This document shows, piece by piece, positions 1 to 9,477 of a DNA stretch of 64,000 nt. A program made the translations under genes and the position numbers. The notes beneath the pieces are model-generated. The model was not told the origin of the DNA. It saw only the letters and a program-made list of their open reading frames with translations, and did not search any database. Source of the stretch: Lysinibacillus agricola (lineage in GTDB: Bacteria; Bacillota; Bacilli; Bacillales_A; Planococcaceae); assembly GCF_016638705.1 (NCBI RefSeq), contig NZ_CP067341.1:1801501-1865500 (forward strand), read 5' to 3'. Positions within the stretch are counted from its first letter, which is position 1, and every line of letters begins with the position of its first letter.

Positions 1-60
1 GTGATGTAGTGTGATAAAAGTGGGTACTACTTTGTAACTTTAAAGACAATATATTAAAAC

Positions 61-103
61 AGTGTACATTACTAAATTAATTTTAATGATGTACACTTTT
101 TTG
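61..103 (+). terminator. Intrinsic terminator of an upstream gene
   Basis: AGTGTACAT at 61-69 pairs with ATGTACACT at 89-97 and is followed by a run of T. It probably ends a plus-strand gene lying left of the window. No gene is visible in bases 1-60. Confidence 0.75.
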
Positions 104-139
104 TTGTAGTGAAAAAAGTTAAATATGAGATTTACCGAC

Positions 140-351
140 TCATCGGACGCCCCAGGAAGCTTTGCTCTGCGCGAAAGCGAAGCGTCAGCGGCAATGTTTT
201 ATCTGTACGAAAGCGAAGCGGCAGCAACAAATGTTTTATCTGTGCGAAAGCGAAGCGGCAGCAACAAATGTTTTATCTGTGCGAAAGCGAAGCGGCAGCA
301 ACAAAGCGCCTAGTCGGAACGTAAATCAATCACACGTTATGGTGACGGGCC
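140..351 (+). repeat. Structured intergenic element, copy E (5'-truncated)
   Basis: This holds the right half of the long element seen complete at 4396, 24945 and 46177. Four alpha hairpin units lie at about 168-305, each with the GCGAAAGCGAAGCG core and a 35-bp period. They are followed by the conserved right closing stem (AGTCGGAACG, AAATCAA) and the right terminal repeat (ACGTTATGGTGACGGGCC). The left terminal repeat and the beta double hairpin are missing. Short open frames on both strands across it come from the repeat sequence and are not genes. The rest of the 352-514 gap shows nothing more than a possible promoter for the helicase gene. Confidence 0.8.
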
Positions 352-514
352 ATGTTTTTACAAATATTATATATTAATTTGAAAATTGTTACTATAAATC
401 CTGATAATCGTTCAGAAGTCTTTTTTATGACCAATCAACAGTGGTGATGGGATGCCGCTGAGCCAAATATATGATAAAATTCATCTATCTAATGTGAACT
501 GTGAGTTGAGATGT

Positions 515-3286
515 ATGATGGAAAGTCAAAAGTATGCAATTGTAGATTTAGAGACGACTGGTCATTCACCGGCAAATGGGGACCGAATGATTCAAATAGC
601 AATTGTTATTATGAAAGATTGGAAAATTGAAAAAACGTATACGAAGTTTATTTATCCAGGTAAGGCCATTCCAACTTTCATTCAGGATTTAACGCATATT
701 ACCAATGAGGATGTAAAGGATGCCTTGCCGTTTGAGGCACATGCCGACTACATATATGAACTGCTTGCTGATTGTGTATTTGTCGCGCATAATGCGGATT
801 TTGACTTATCCTTTTTACAAGCAGAATTCAAGCGTGCAGGCTTACCGAAATGGCAGGGTAAAAAGATGGATACGGTTGAGCTTGCAAAAATATTGTTCCC
901 GATGTCACTCGGCTTTAAGCTAGGTGATTTAGCGGCAGATTTAAATATAGAGCTAACAAATGCACACCGAGCAGACGACGATGCGCGTGCAACGGCTGAG
1001 CTCTTTAAACGTTGCTGGAAGGAGCTACTCGGTCTCCCACAGCTAACTCTTGAACAAATGCATAAGCGTTCATTCAGATTAAAATCAAATTTATCCCAGC
1101 TTTTCTTCGAGGCTCTTCAAATTAAACGACAGCATATAACTGCCAATGAGAATGTCTCCTACTACCGTAATTTGGCCATTTGTGATGGAAGAAAAAAGCA
1201 TTCAAATAATGCAGAGATTGTATCGTACCCACGATCAGCAGTTGATAAAACATCATTAATGACAAAGGCGATGCCGAATTTTGAGCAACGACCTGCACAA
1301 TTCGAGATGATGGATACTATTTGGCATGCGCTAAATGACAAAAGAGAGTGCGTTATTGAGGCCTCAACAGGTATTGGTAAAACAGCGGGCTATCTACTTC
1401 CTGCGATTTTGTATGCTCGAGCAGTCGATAAAAAAATTGCGATTAGCACATATACATCACACTTGCAGGAGCAGCTTGTTGAAGAAGAACTACCAAAGAT
1501 TGAAAAAATCCTTGGCACTAAAGTAAATATTGCTGTTCTGAAGGGCATGCAGCATTATATTGACGTTGCACGATTCGAGCAATGTATGGCTTATGCTGAT
1601 GAATCCTATGATGATACCTTTACGATTTTGCAGATTCTCGTCTGGCTTACGAAAACAGAAACTGGTGTGTTAAGTGAGCTCAATGTTTCTGGTGGTGGAC
1701 AGCTATTTTTAGAGAAAATCCGCAAAATGCCTGATGAGAAATCTTCAAAGGGCTTTGATTTCTATGAGCAAGCGTTAAAAAATAGTGAATTTGCCGATTG
1801 TATTGTAACCAACCATTCCATGGTACTCAGTGATTTAGTCCGTCAAACACCTATCTTTACACAAATCGACGGATGGATCATTGATGAAGCACATCAATTT
1901 GTACAATCCGCAATGCAGCAGGACGAAATAGTCTTCTCCTATACGCAGTGGAAGTACATTTTCGGTCAAATTGGAACAATGGAGGAAACTGCCTTATTCC
2001 AACAATTTAGTCAGGCAGCTAAGAAAAAACAACGTGTTTCTATGCAAAGCTTGCAGCGACTAGATGCACAATTTATACGCCTACAACGAACATTTGATGA
2101 AACAATTCAGCGAGCAGTGCAAAAAATGCAGCAGCAAATAAAAGGTAAACAAGTTAGTAGCAAATACACCTTATTTTTGGAGGATATATCGCTAGCAAAA
2201 GAACCGCTTTTACAAGTGAGCAAACTCACACAACAATGGCTTGATCTTGCTGCAGAAGTAGGCCAGGCCTTCGAAAATAATATTGAGCAATTAAATAAAA
2301 ACGAGCTCTATATATTATCAGAGTGGCATTATTGGATCCGTGAAATGAAGGTCAAAATCGCTGAGTGGGAGGAAATTTTCCTATCGTCACATGATGATAA
2401 TTCAGTATGGCTAGAATTTGATTTACGTAGTGTTCCAGGAAGCTTGCATGTCTTTAAAAAGCCTGTTAATGTCACGCCTATTATCGAAGAAGTACTTGCG
2501 CCACTTCGTAAGCAGGCAAGTATTGTGTGGACGTCAGGGACATTAACTGTGCCAGGCAATGAGCGTTTTGTGACGCGTCAGCTTGGTATTTCTGATAGTG
2601 TGCAAGTGATAAAGCTACAAGCGCCACCATCCTATTATGCAGGAGCGAAGGCATTTATTGTCACAGATATGCCTGATATTCAACATGTGTCACAGGATGA
2701 ATATATCGAAGCAGTTGCGCACGCCATTACACGCACGGTACGGATGACTGAAGGACGTTGTTTTGTCCTATTTACCGCACAGGACATGCTTCGAAAAACA
2801 GTGGAGCTTATTCAAGATAGTGAACTCCTTGATGACTATATGCTCTTTGCACAAGGCGTCACAGGTGGTAGCCGTATGCGAATCTTGAAATCATTCCAAA
2901 AGTTTAGTCACTCCGTTCTTTTTGGTACTAACAGCTTCTGGGAAGGTGTAGACGTTCCAGGTGATGCACTTGCATCGGTTATTGTTGTACGCCTGCCGTT
3001 CTCCTCACCAGAAGAGCCTGTATTTAAGGCACGAGCAAAACATATTACCGCACAAGGTCGCAATTCCTTCAATGAGTTATCACTACCAGAAGCCATCATG
3101 CGTTTTAAACAAGGCTTTGGTCGTTTAATCCGTTCATCACAGGACAAAGGAGCCTTTATCGTTTTGGACCGCCGCATTTCAACAAAGTCGTACGGTAAGG
3201 AGTTTATCAACGCTCTACCACCGATTGATGTAAAGAAATTGCAGCTACCTGAGTTGATAAAGGAACTTAATAATTGGCAGAAATAA
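515..3286 (+). CDS. dinG: DinG-type 3'-5' exonuclease/DEAH-box helicase
   Basis: This is a fusion of an epsilon-type DEDDh exonuclease and an XPD/DinG-like superfamily 2 helicase. The exonuclease part covers about residues 1-170: DLETTG is motif I, VAHNADFDLSFL motif II and AHRADDDARAT motif III. The helicase part follows, with Walker A ASTGIGKT, the DEAH box (IIDEAH), GTNSFWEGVDVPGD and QGFGRLIRS. There is no cysteine quartet for the iron-sulphur cluster of E. coli DinG, as is usual in Bacillus homologues. The start at 515 puts the family N-terminus (YAIVDLETTG) next to the initiator. An in-frame ATG at 452 would add 21 residues unlike the family, but neither start has a strong ribosome binding site. 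The gene is single and is followed at once by a terminator. The role is probably in processing damaged or structured DNA. Confidence 0.92.
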   Translation: MMESQKYAIVDLETTGHSPANGDRMIQIAIVIMKDWKIEKTYTKFIYPGKAIPTFIQDLTHITNEDVKDALPFEAHADYIYELLADCVFVAHNADFDLSFLQAEFKRAGLPKWQGKKMDTVELAKILFPMSLGFKLGDLAADLNIELTNAHRADDDARATAELFKRCWKELLGLPQLTLEQMHKRSFRLKSNLSQLFFEALQIKRQHITANENVSYYRNLAICDGRKKHSNNAEIVSYPRSAVDKTSLMTKAMPNFEQRPAQFEMMDTIWHALNDKRECVIEASTGIGKTAGYLLPAILYARAVDKKIAISTYTSHLQEQLVEEELPKIEKILGTKVNIAVLKGMQHYIDVARFEQCMAYADESYDDTFTILQILVWLTKTETGVLSELNVSGGGQLFLEKIRKMPDEKSSKGFDFYEQALKNSEFADCIVTNHSMVLSDLVRQTPIFTQIDGWIIDEAHQFVQSAMQQDEIVFSYTQWKYIFGQIGTMEETALFQQFSQAAKKKQRVSMQSLQRLDAQFIRLQRTFDETIQRAVQKMQQQIKGKQVSSKYTLFLEDISLAKEPLLQVSKLTQQWLDLAAEVGQAFENNIEQLNKNELYILSEWHYWIREMKVKIAEWEEIFLSSHDDNSVWLEFDLRSVPGSLHVFKKPVNVTPIIEEVLAPLRKQASIVWTSGTLTVPGNERFVTRQLGISDSVQVIKLQAPPSYYAGAKAFIVTDMPDIQHVSQDEYIEAVAHAITRTVRMTEGRCFVLFTAQDMLRKTVELIQDSELLDDYMLFAQGVTGGSRMRILKSFQKFSHSVLFGTNSFWEGVDVPGDALASVIVVRLPFSSPEEPVFKARAKHITAQGRNSFNELSLPEAIMRFKQGFGRLIRSSQDKGAFIVLDRRISTKSYGKEFINALPPIDVKKLQLPELIKELNNWQK

Positions 3287-3293
3287 ATGGAAT

Positions 3294-3331
3294 CCCTTTT
3301 AGCAGTTTTGCTAAAGGGGGTTTTTGTGTAG
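3294..3331 (+). terminator. Intrinsic terminator of dinG
   Basis: CCCTTTTAGCA and TGCTAAAGGG form a stem followed by GGTTTTTG, about 10 bases after the dinG stop. Confidence 0.85.
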
Positions 3332-3334
3332 GGT

Positions 3335-3640
3335 TTAAATTTAGCCTATAAGTATGGCTTGGGCAGAGAGAATAGGGAGTGGAATGCCAAGTCGGTTTGA
3401 TAAAAGTCATCTCCTCAGAGAAAGAGGGCAAATGGCGAAGCAAAATATAAGTTACCCCGAGCAATACAACAACCAATTAATACTAAATAAGAAAAGCCCA
3501 CGTAGACCTAAGGTGACTACGTGGGCAAACTATAATAATATAATTCATTTTTATAAAAATAACTTTTCTTCTCTAGGACAGAAAATCTTTTGGATTAAAC
3601 AAATAGAAATATTTAACTTCCGTTGAAAGAATGTCAATTT
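3335..3640. repeat. Decayed third copy of the regulator 3' region
   Basis: Bases 3335-3450 (AGTATGGCTTGGGCAGAGAG...) resemble the spacer sequences at 8410-8520 and 10735-10800. Bases 3579-3625 keep ATCTTTTGGATTAAA and AAATATTTAA, which match the interior of the regulator gene at about 11265-11310. I read this as remnants of the duplicated regulator 3' end, scattered by rearrangement. The 90-codon plus-strand frame over it has no ribosome binding site and is not credited as a gene. Confidence 0.5.
3496..3526 (-). terminator. Terminator of the TetR-family gene
   Basis: GCCCACGTAG and CTACGTGGGC form a perfect 10-bp stem. Read on the minus strand it is followed by CTTTTCTTA. It lies about 120 bases past the stop of the minus-strand TetR gene. 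Confidence 0.7.
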
Positions 3641-3645
3641 TTTAG

Positions 3646-4317
3646 TTATTTGTTTTGGAAACAAAATAAGTTAGCGTTAAGGACTATTTCAGATATATAG
3701 TTCATCACAATTCTAGTTGCTTTTTCCGCATCATAACTTTTTCGGTTATTTAAAATATTGGTAAACATCCCTTGCCAAATTAAAATGGTTAATTCATTGA
3801 TTGAATCAACATTTTCTTCACTTAAGTATCCTTCTTTCAAGGCAATTTCTAACATGGAACGGCCCCGTTTTGTCATATTATGTTCAAATAGGATGGATGT
3901 TAAATTTTCCGGAATGTTAATTAAATCATTCGGATAGATTTGATAATAATGTTGTAGTAATTTTTCAGGGGTTTCACCTAAGTCCATAATAAAAACGGCA
4001 TGAAATATTTGTGGTTTTTGAAAGGAATGTTGGCAAAAGCATTCCCAAGCCAATAAATACTTTTCAATTGGATCTTTACCTTTTTGAATGTAAATAGCGA
4101 CTTCATTTGTGTAGCTTTTCATAAATTTCATGGAAGCAAAAAAGATTAGATGAGAGATTTCTGAAAAGTAGTTATAGATCGTCGCGCTATTATAGCCTGC
4201 TTTATCTGCAACTTTCCTGATTGTCACATTTTCCAGCCCTTCTTCTTCAATAATCTCCGCTGTTGCGTCCACAAAGTATTTCCACATTCGGCTTAATTGT
4301 ATTTCTTTCTTTTTCAC
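3646..4317 (-). CDS. TetR/AcrR-family transcriptional regulator
   Basis: This 223-aa protein has a typical TetR DNA-binding region at about residues 10-65. The helix-turn-helix reads VTIRKVADKAGYNSATIYNYF, preceded by IIEEEGLENV. The remaining all-helical part is the usual ligand and dimer domain, not recognisable by sequence. AGGAGAGAGT sits just upstream of the ATG. It is divergent from the CocE-type hydrolase and MFS genes at 5001-8349, so it probably represses them. A 38-bp palindrome at 4889-4926, in front of the hydrolase gene, is the likely operator. A long repeat element lies between the regulator and that site. Confidence 0.88.
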   Translation of the reverse strand: MKKKEIQLSRMWKYFVDATAEIIEEEGLENVTIRKVADKAGYNSATIYNYFSEISHLIFFASMKFMKSYTNEVAIYIQKGKDPIEKYLLAWECFCQHSFQKPQIFHAVFIMDLGETPEKLLQHYYQIYPNDLINIPENLTSILFEHNMTKRGRSMLEIALKEGYLSEENVDSINELTILIWQGMFTNILNNRKSYDAEKATRIVMNYISEIVLNANLFCFQNK

Positions 4318-4395
4318 AGTACTCTCTCCTATTAAAATTCAGCGATTTAAAGTTTTATAAAGATTTGGGTTCATTTTATAGAGGCTCATATTTTT

Positions 4396-4759
4396 GGCTC
4401 ATCACCGAAAGTTGTGGATGACATTTGTTAAAACGTATGCCCTGTATATAAGTTGATTGAAGTGAAGACTGGGCGACTCTTTGGGGATCAGCGTCACAGA
4501 TGAGACCTGGAGCGAGCAAATAGGGGAACGAAGGCTAAAAGCATCACGTCCTGTGATAACGCCTTCGTGACCAGCATCCTTTTGGCCCAAGCGGCTCGTC
4601 GGACGCCCCCAGGAAGCTTTGCTCCGACAGCAACAACAAATGTTTTCTGTAGCGAAAGCAAAGCGGCAGCTACAATTGTTTTATCTGTGCGAAAGCGAAG
4701 CGTCAGCAACAAAGCGCCCAGTCGGAACGAAAATCAACTACACGTTTTGGTGATGATCA
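4396..4759 (+). repeat. Structured intergenic element, copy A (complete)
   Basis: The ends are inverted repeats: GGCTCATCACC at 4396 and GGTGATGATCA at 4749-4759. Inside, GTTGATT pairs with AATCAAC, and GACTGGGCG with CGCCCAGTC. The beta module (4529-4585) has CGAAGGC pairing with GCCTTCG and ATCAC with GTGAT around the loop GTCCT. A third hairpin uses GTCGGA and TCCGAC. Two alpha hairpins follow; one has a perfect TGTAGC (4648-4653)/GCTACA (4669-4674) stem. The element separates the TetR regulator from its presumed target promoter. Confidence 0.85.
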
Positions 4760-4888
4760 ATATTTTTTCCAATATTGCTAAATTTAATCTTGATTATATC
4801 ATAACTATGACCATCTCAAAGTTAAATAGGTCTTGTAATATTCAGAATATTCTAAGTTGCGCTTTAAATTACCGAGTGATATACTAGA

Positions 4889-4926
4889 CGCAGTTATTTT
4901 ATAATCATGATTATAAAATAACTGCG
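4889..4926. promoter_or_regulatory. 38-bp perfect palindrome, probable TetR-type operator
   Basis: Bases 4889-4926 are a perfect palindrome centred between 4907 and 4908. The left arm begins CGCAGTTATTTTATAATCA. It lies about 75 bases upstream of the hydrolase start, where a repressor could block transcription. The sequence shows the symmetry; binding by the TetR protein encoded at 3646-4317 is inference. Confidence 0.65.
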
Positions 4927-5000
4927 AATATTTATAATTATGATGGCGATTATTATAGTTTTTTTACCCATTCAATTCCTGAAAAAGGAGGATTTCGATA

Positions 5001-7031
5001 ATGAACAAAAAAATTATTACACAATTTCCGTATACATACCAAACCATTGAAAATACGTGGATTGTGTTAAAAGATGGAACAAGACTTGCAAGTCGTATTT
5101 GGCTACCTGAAGTTGAGAAAGGTCAGAAAGTGCCAGCAATCTTAGAGTATATACCTTATCGAAAAACAGATGGAACAAGAACTAGGGACGAACCGATGCA
5201 CGGTTACTTTGCAGGACAAGGTTATGCGGTAGTCCGAGTAGATATGAGGGGCTCTGGGGAGTCGGATGGTTTATTAAAAGATGAATATCTAAAGCAAGAA
5301 CAAGATGATGCCCTTGAAGTAATTGAATGGATTGCAAACCAAAATTGGTGTGATGAGAATATTGGAATGATGGGCAAATCATGGGGAGGATTTAATTCTC
5401 TTCAAGTAGCAGCAAGAAGGCCCCAAGCGTTAAAAGCAATTATTACAGTAGGCTTTACAGATGATCGTTATAACAATGATATTCACTATAAAGGTGGTTG
5501 TCTCTTAAACGATAATTTCTGGTGGGGCGCTATTATGTTAGCGTATCAACTTCGACCTCTTGATCCTCATATTGTCGGGGAAAGCTGGCGTGAGAAATGG
5601 TTGGAACGATTAGAAAATATGCCATTATGGATGGCACAATGGATAAAACATCAGTCAAGGGATGAGTATTGGAAACATGGATCAGTTTGTGAAAATTACG
5701 ATGAAATTGAAGTTCCTGTTCTCGCGATTGACGGTTGGGAAGATGCGTATTCAAATACAGTATTAAGTTTGATGAAAGGGCTTACTGTTCCTAGAAAAGG
5801 GATTATTGGACCTTGGGCGCATGTTTATCCACATGACGGTGTTCCTGGTCCAGCAATGGGCTTTTTACAAGAGGCAGTGAAATGGTGGGACCGCTGGCTA
5901 AAAGGAATTGACAATGATGTTATGGATGGACCAATGGTAAATGTGTGGGTAGAAGAAAGTATGCCGCCTTCTGTAAGTAAAACGATAAGCAAGGGACATT
6001 GGGTTGGACTTGAATCATGGCCATCAAAGGAAGTTAAGACAAAGAGATATCAACTGACTTATGGTAAATTATTGGAAGGTGTTAATGGTAAAGAAGAGCA
6101 AGTACTGTTGAAAACGCCATTAAACCATGGTCTTTTATCAGGAGAATGGATGGGGGCTGGGGTAATTGGAGAAAGTCCTGCAGACCAACGTTTAGATGAT
6201 GGTATGGCAAGGGTATTTGAAAGTGAAGTTTTAGAAACCCCATTAGAAATCGTTGGTTATCCAAGATTTGAAGTAGAATTAATGAGCGACAAATCAAAGG
6301 CGATGCTTTTTGCTCAACTATCAGATGTTGCACCGGATGGGGCTGTTACCCGAGTGTCCTATGGCGTGATGAATTTAACACACTTAAATGGCCATGATCG
6401 TGTAGATTTATTAACACCTGGTGAAAAAGTAAAAGCGTTTGTTGATCTAGATTGTTGTGGGCACCAGTTTAACGAAGGGCATCGTATACGTTTAACGCTT
6501 GCCACAACGTTTTGGCCAATGTTTTGGCCGATGCCTGAAGATGCAACACTTACATTGAATTTAGAAACTGCTACGTTCTCATTGCCAATCTTTAATGGCA
6601 ATCAAATTACTGGACCAAATATGAATCCAGAAAGTGCTCCATTAACACCGATCACTATTCTTCAAGAAGGAAGAGTCGATCGTTCTATTTCGTATGATAT
6701 TTTAAGTGATACTTGGACATGTATAACAGACGGTGTTGGTGGGGTATTTGGTGAAGGAATCTATCGCTTTGATGAGATTGACGTGACAGTTGAACACAAT
6801 TTGAAGCGAGAGTTGACATTAAGCAATTCTGATCCACTTTCTGCCAAGTATACGATTTATCAAAAAATGAAAATAGGCCGTGACGGTTGGTGGATTGACG
6901 CTAATATTACGATTACTAAAACATCGGATCAAGAAAACTTCAGAATTGTCGGAGATATGGATATTAAAGAAAACGACAGATACGCCTTTCAGAAGAAATG
7001 GGATCAAAAAATTGAACGTTTTGGATTGTAA
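5001..7031 (+). CDS. CocE/NonD (S15)-type alpha/beta hydrolase
   Basis: This 676-aa protein is of the CocE/X-Pro dipeptidyl-peptidase class. The N-terminal half is an alpha/beta hydrolase: RVDMRGSGESDG precedes the nucleophile elbow GKSWGG (Ser near residue 128). An acidic residue lies in IDGWEDAYS, and the probable catalytic His in GPWAHVYPHDG. The C-terminal part, from about residue 400, is the beta-sandwich typical of the family (FATTFWP-like region, HRIRLTLATTFWP). The ATG has a strong AAAGGAGG site. Only 22 bases separate it from the MFS gene, so the two form an operon. Such enzymes hydrolyse esters or amides; the substrate is unknown, and the transporter suggests uptake followed by cleavage. 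Confidence 0.88.
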   Translation: MNKKIITQFPYTYQTIENTWIVLKDGTRLASRIWLPEVEKGQKVPAILEYIPYRKTDGTRTRDEPMHGYFAGQGYAVVRVDMRGSGESDGLLKDEYLKQEQDDALEVIEWIANQNWCDENIGMMGKSWGGFNSLQVAARRPQALKAIITVGFTDDRYNNDIHYKGGCLLNDNFWWGAIMLAYQLRPLDPHIVGESWREKWLERLENMPLWMAQWIKHQSRDEYWKHGSVCENYDEIEVPVLAIDGWEDAYSNTVLSLMKGLTVPRKGIIGPWAHVYPHDGVPGPAMGFLQEAVKWWDRWLKGIDNDVMDGPMVNVWVEESMPPSVSKTISKGHWVGLESWPSKEVKTKRYQLTYGKLLEGVNGKEEQVLLKTPLNHGLLSGEWMGAGVIGESPADQRLDDGMARVFESEVLETPLEIVGYPRFEVELMSDKSKAMLFAQLSDVAPDGAVTRVSYGVMNLTHLNGHDRVDLLTPGEKVKAFVDLDCCGHQFNEGHRIRLTLATTFWPMFWPMPEDATLTLNLETATFSLPIFNGNQITGPNMNPESAPLTPITILQEGRVDRSISYDILSDTWTCITDGVGGVFGEGIYRFDEIDVTVEHNLKRELTLSNSDPLSAKYTIYQKMKIGRDGWWIDANITITKTSDQENFRIVGDMDIKENDRYAFQKKWDQKIERFGL

Positions 7032-7053
7032 ATAACATGAGAGGAGAAAATAG

Positions 7054-8349
7054 ATGGAAGCTAAATTAAAGGAAAATACAGCAACGTTAGTTATATTGGC
7101 TGTTTCAGGAGCCTTAATTTACGCATTGCCCTATTTTAGAAACTATTATTATGATGTTTTTCTAGAAGCATTTCAATTAACCAACACACAAATGGGGACA
7201 CTAGGAAGTGCGTATGGAATTTGTTGTTTGATTTCTTATATATTTGGTGGATATTGTGCAGATCGTTGGAAAACGAAATATTTATTAACAATTTCCTTGG
7301 TTGCTACGGGAGTATTAGGTTTCACTTTATTATTGTATCCTCCTTATCCAGTGTTACTACTGATTCATGCGGCTTGGGGAATTACGTCTATTATGACGTT
7401 CTGGGGAGCATTGGTAAAAGCTGTACGCTCGCTAGGTTCTGAAAATGAACAAGGAAAAGCTTTTGGATTTTTTGAAGGGGGACGAGGCATAACCAACATC
7501 GTTCAATCTGCAGTGATTTTAGGGATATTTGCTTTTTTTGCAAAACGAATGAGTGATAAAATGGCTTTATCGGCCGTTATTGTTGTCTATTCTGTGATTT
7601 GTCTTCTTTTAGGAATAATGATTATGTTACTCTACAAGGATTCAAGTCAAGATAACGAAAATCCTCAAGCCAATGAAAATACTAAAAAGTTTGATTGGAT
7701 GGTGCTTTGGAAAATTCTTAAAATGCCAACGACCTGGTTAGCAACCATTCTTATTTTTACATCCTATGCAATAATCATTAGTTACTATTATATTACTCCT
7801 TATGCAACAGCTGCATTTGGTGCTTCTACGTTAATCGCTGCCGCTTTGGGCTATTTTTCTCAATACTGCCGTCCAATTGGAAGTTTTAGTGCAGGGATGA
7901 TTGGGGATCGAATAGGTGTTTCAAATATGGTCTTAATAGGATATGTTATATTAACAATCGGTTTAGTTGGACTCATTGTTTTACCTGGAAAAGCTACTTT
8001 AATCTTAATGTTGTTAGTTTTCATTGCGGTTATTTATACGTCAATGTATGCTCTGCAAGCATTGCACTTCGCAATATTAGTGGAAGGAGACTATCCTGTA
8101 GAAACAACAGGAACAATTTCTATGCCATTAATGATTATTGGATATAGTGGAGAAATTTTTATGCCAATTATTGCAGGAGCTTGTTTAGATTACTGGGGTG
8201 GAACGACAGGGTATAAAGTATTCTTTACCATTCTATTGGCCTTAGCGATTATTGGTTTGATTACTGTTGTAATTTGGCAACGAGTAACTCAAGAAAAACG
8301 AAAAGAAATTGCAATGCAAAGAGCATTTGCCAAGGTACAAGAAACATAA
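7054..8349 (+). CDS. Major facilitator superfamily transporter
   Basis: This 431-aa protein has about twelve hydrophobic segments and a long hydrophilic loop in the middle (about residues 190-215, DSSQDNENPQANENTKK). The motif after the second segment, GGYCADRWKTKYLL, is the MFS A-motif. GAGAGGAG precedes the ATG. It is the second gene of the hydrolase operon and is followed by a terminator, so it probably imports or exports the substrate of the CocE-type enzyme. Substrate unknown. Confidence 0.88.
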   Translation: MEAKLKENTATLVILAVSGALIYALPYFRNYYYDVFLEAFQLTNTQMGTLGSAYGICCLISYIFGGYCADRWKTKYLLTISLVATGVLGFTLLLYPPYPVLLLIHAAWGITSIMTFWGALVKAVRSLGSENEQGKAFGFFEGGRGITNIVQSAVILGIFAFFAKRMSDKMALSAVIVVYSVICLLLGIMIMLLYKDSSQDNENPQANENTKKFDWMVLWKILKMPTTWLATILIFTSYAIIISYYYITPYATAAFGASTLIAAALGYFSQYCRPIGSFSAGMIGDRIGVSNMVLIGYVILTIGLVGLIVLPGKATLILMLLVFIAVIYTSMYALQALHFAILVEGDYPVETTGTISMPLMIIGYSGEIFMPIIAGACLDYWGGTTGYKVFFTILLALAIIGLITVVIWQRVTQEKRKEIAMQRAFAKVQET

Positions 8350-8355
8350 AAGGTT

Positions 8356-8397
8356 AATAGAACAGCGATAAACAGGTCGCTGTTCTATTTTTTTTGA
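8356..8397 (+). terminator. Terminator of the hydrolase-MFS operon
   Basis: AATAGAACAGCGA at 8356-8368 pairs with TCGCTGTTCTATT at 8377-8389, followed by TTTTTTTG. Confidence 0.9.
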
Positions 8398-9073
8398 GGG
8401 ATAGAGAGCGGGAAATTTAGCCCCAAAAGTAGTGCTTGGGCAAAGAAAGCTGGAAGTTGAGTGAAAAGTATGAGTACCTGAGCGAATAGTGCAGCAAGAG
8501 GAGCAAAAACAAAATCTTCAAGAACAACAAAGGCTATAAACCTGAATGAAAATTGACCTCACATAGAAAGCCTTCGACGACACGGACGCGACTGCGAGGG
8601 CTAGTTGCTATTTAATTACACCCAATCTTTTTACGATTCACCTTGATGAAAGTTAATCTAATAAATTTCTTTGGTCTGCCGCGAAGTTTTTCATGCTTCT
8701 TATTAATAAATTCAGCGACGCCTTTACTTTCTAGCTCGTTTAATATGCGATTAGAGCTTCTGATGGTGATATCTAAATGTAAGGCAATATCAGCAGAGGA
8801 TAATTCATTGGTATTTGTTTTTTCAATGACAGATAAAATCTTTTGGATTAAAAGGAGGGAAATATTTAATTTTTCACTTAAGCGTTGTAGCTCAGGAGTC
8901 TCCTCTGTCATTTGTAAAACAACTTTTTCTTCTGTATTTGGGCTTATTAGTTGACCACTTTCTGTCATAATAAATGATGGTTTTTCCTGTTGTTGTGCCT
9001 CATGATTGGCGATATGTACTTTTTTCCGAGCTTCATCAATGTTTTGACCAATCCCCCACCCGATATTAAAGGC
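8398..9073 (-). pseudogene. Truncated duplicate of the 11059-12369 regulator gene
   Basis: Read on the minus strand, 9073-8612 encodes the last third of the regulator at 11059-12369 almost unchanged (NIGWGIGQNIDEARKK... to ...LRGRPKKF). The downstream spacer 8398-8611 also matches 10725-11058. Similarity stops abruptly at 9073, where the sequence joins a hairpin. An open frame starting at 9121 reads through the junction and would give a 169-aa protein with only the C-terminal helix-turn-helix half. It has no convincing ribosome binding site, so I treat it as a broken copy. Confidence 0.8.
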
Positions 9074-9116
9074 AGTAATGACAAGGGACAACTCCTTGTC
9101 ATTACTGCCTTTTTGA
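9069..9116 (+). terminator. 18-bp stem hairpin at the duplication breakpoint
   Basis: AAGGCAGTAATGACAAGG (9069-9086) pairs perfectly with CCTTGTCATTACTGCCTT (9094-9111), followed by TTTTG. It lies exactly where similarity to the second regulator copy ends. It could be a terminator carried in from another place, or the end of an inserted segment. Confidence 0.6.
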
Positions 9117-9274
9117 TTCAATAACCAATTATTGTGTATACAAGATTCTATACATTGTTGTCGTGACAGCTTTTTTCGGCTGAATCACCGACTACAACGT
9201 GTATAAATATTGCATAATTTATAGGGAAACTGATGCCTGAATTTATTGAAAAGTCAGAAGGTAATAAATGATAA

Positions 9275-9312
9275 TAAAAGGATAGTAGTTACAATCACTA
9301 TCCTTTTATGTA
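9275..9312. terminator. Terminator-like hairpin
   Basis: TAAAAGGATAGT (9275-9286) and ACTATCCTTTTA (9297-9308) form a 12-bp stem. No gene ends just upstream; the rest of 9122-9477 shows no gene, so this probably belongs to a lost gene. Confidence 0.5.
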
Positions 9313-9477
9313 AATGAATGTTATTATGTACATGATATACATAAAAATGTAATATTTTTATAAAAAGTAAAAATTATACATTTTTATATATTCAAAAAGT
9401 GATGAGGAGGGATAATAATATTTCTAGTGAAATGAAAGTATTAATATTTTAAATATATTAGGGGTATTTTTATTGTT

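Noticed and set aside
109..377. Overlapping short ORFs in two to three frames
   Set aside because: All are translations of the alpha hairpin array with a 35-bp period; they lack ribosome binding sites and family similarity.
2908..3476. Minus-strand ORFs over and after dinG
   Set aside because: Antisense to conserved helicase motifs or covering the terminator.
4480..4530. Hammerhead-like core (CAGATGAG ... GAAA) in the long element
   Set aside because: The CUGAUGA core is not complete and the three-stem arrangement cannot be drawn.
4402..4887. ORFs across the repeat upstream of the hydrolase
   Set aside because: They fall entirely in the structured element and are not conserved between its copies.
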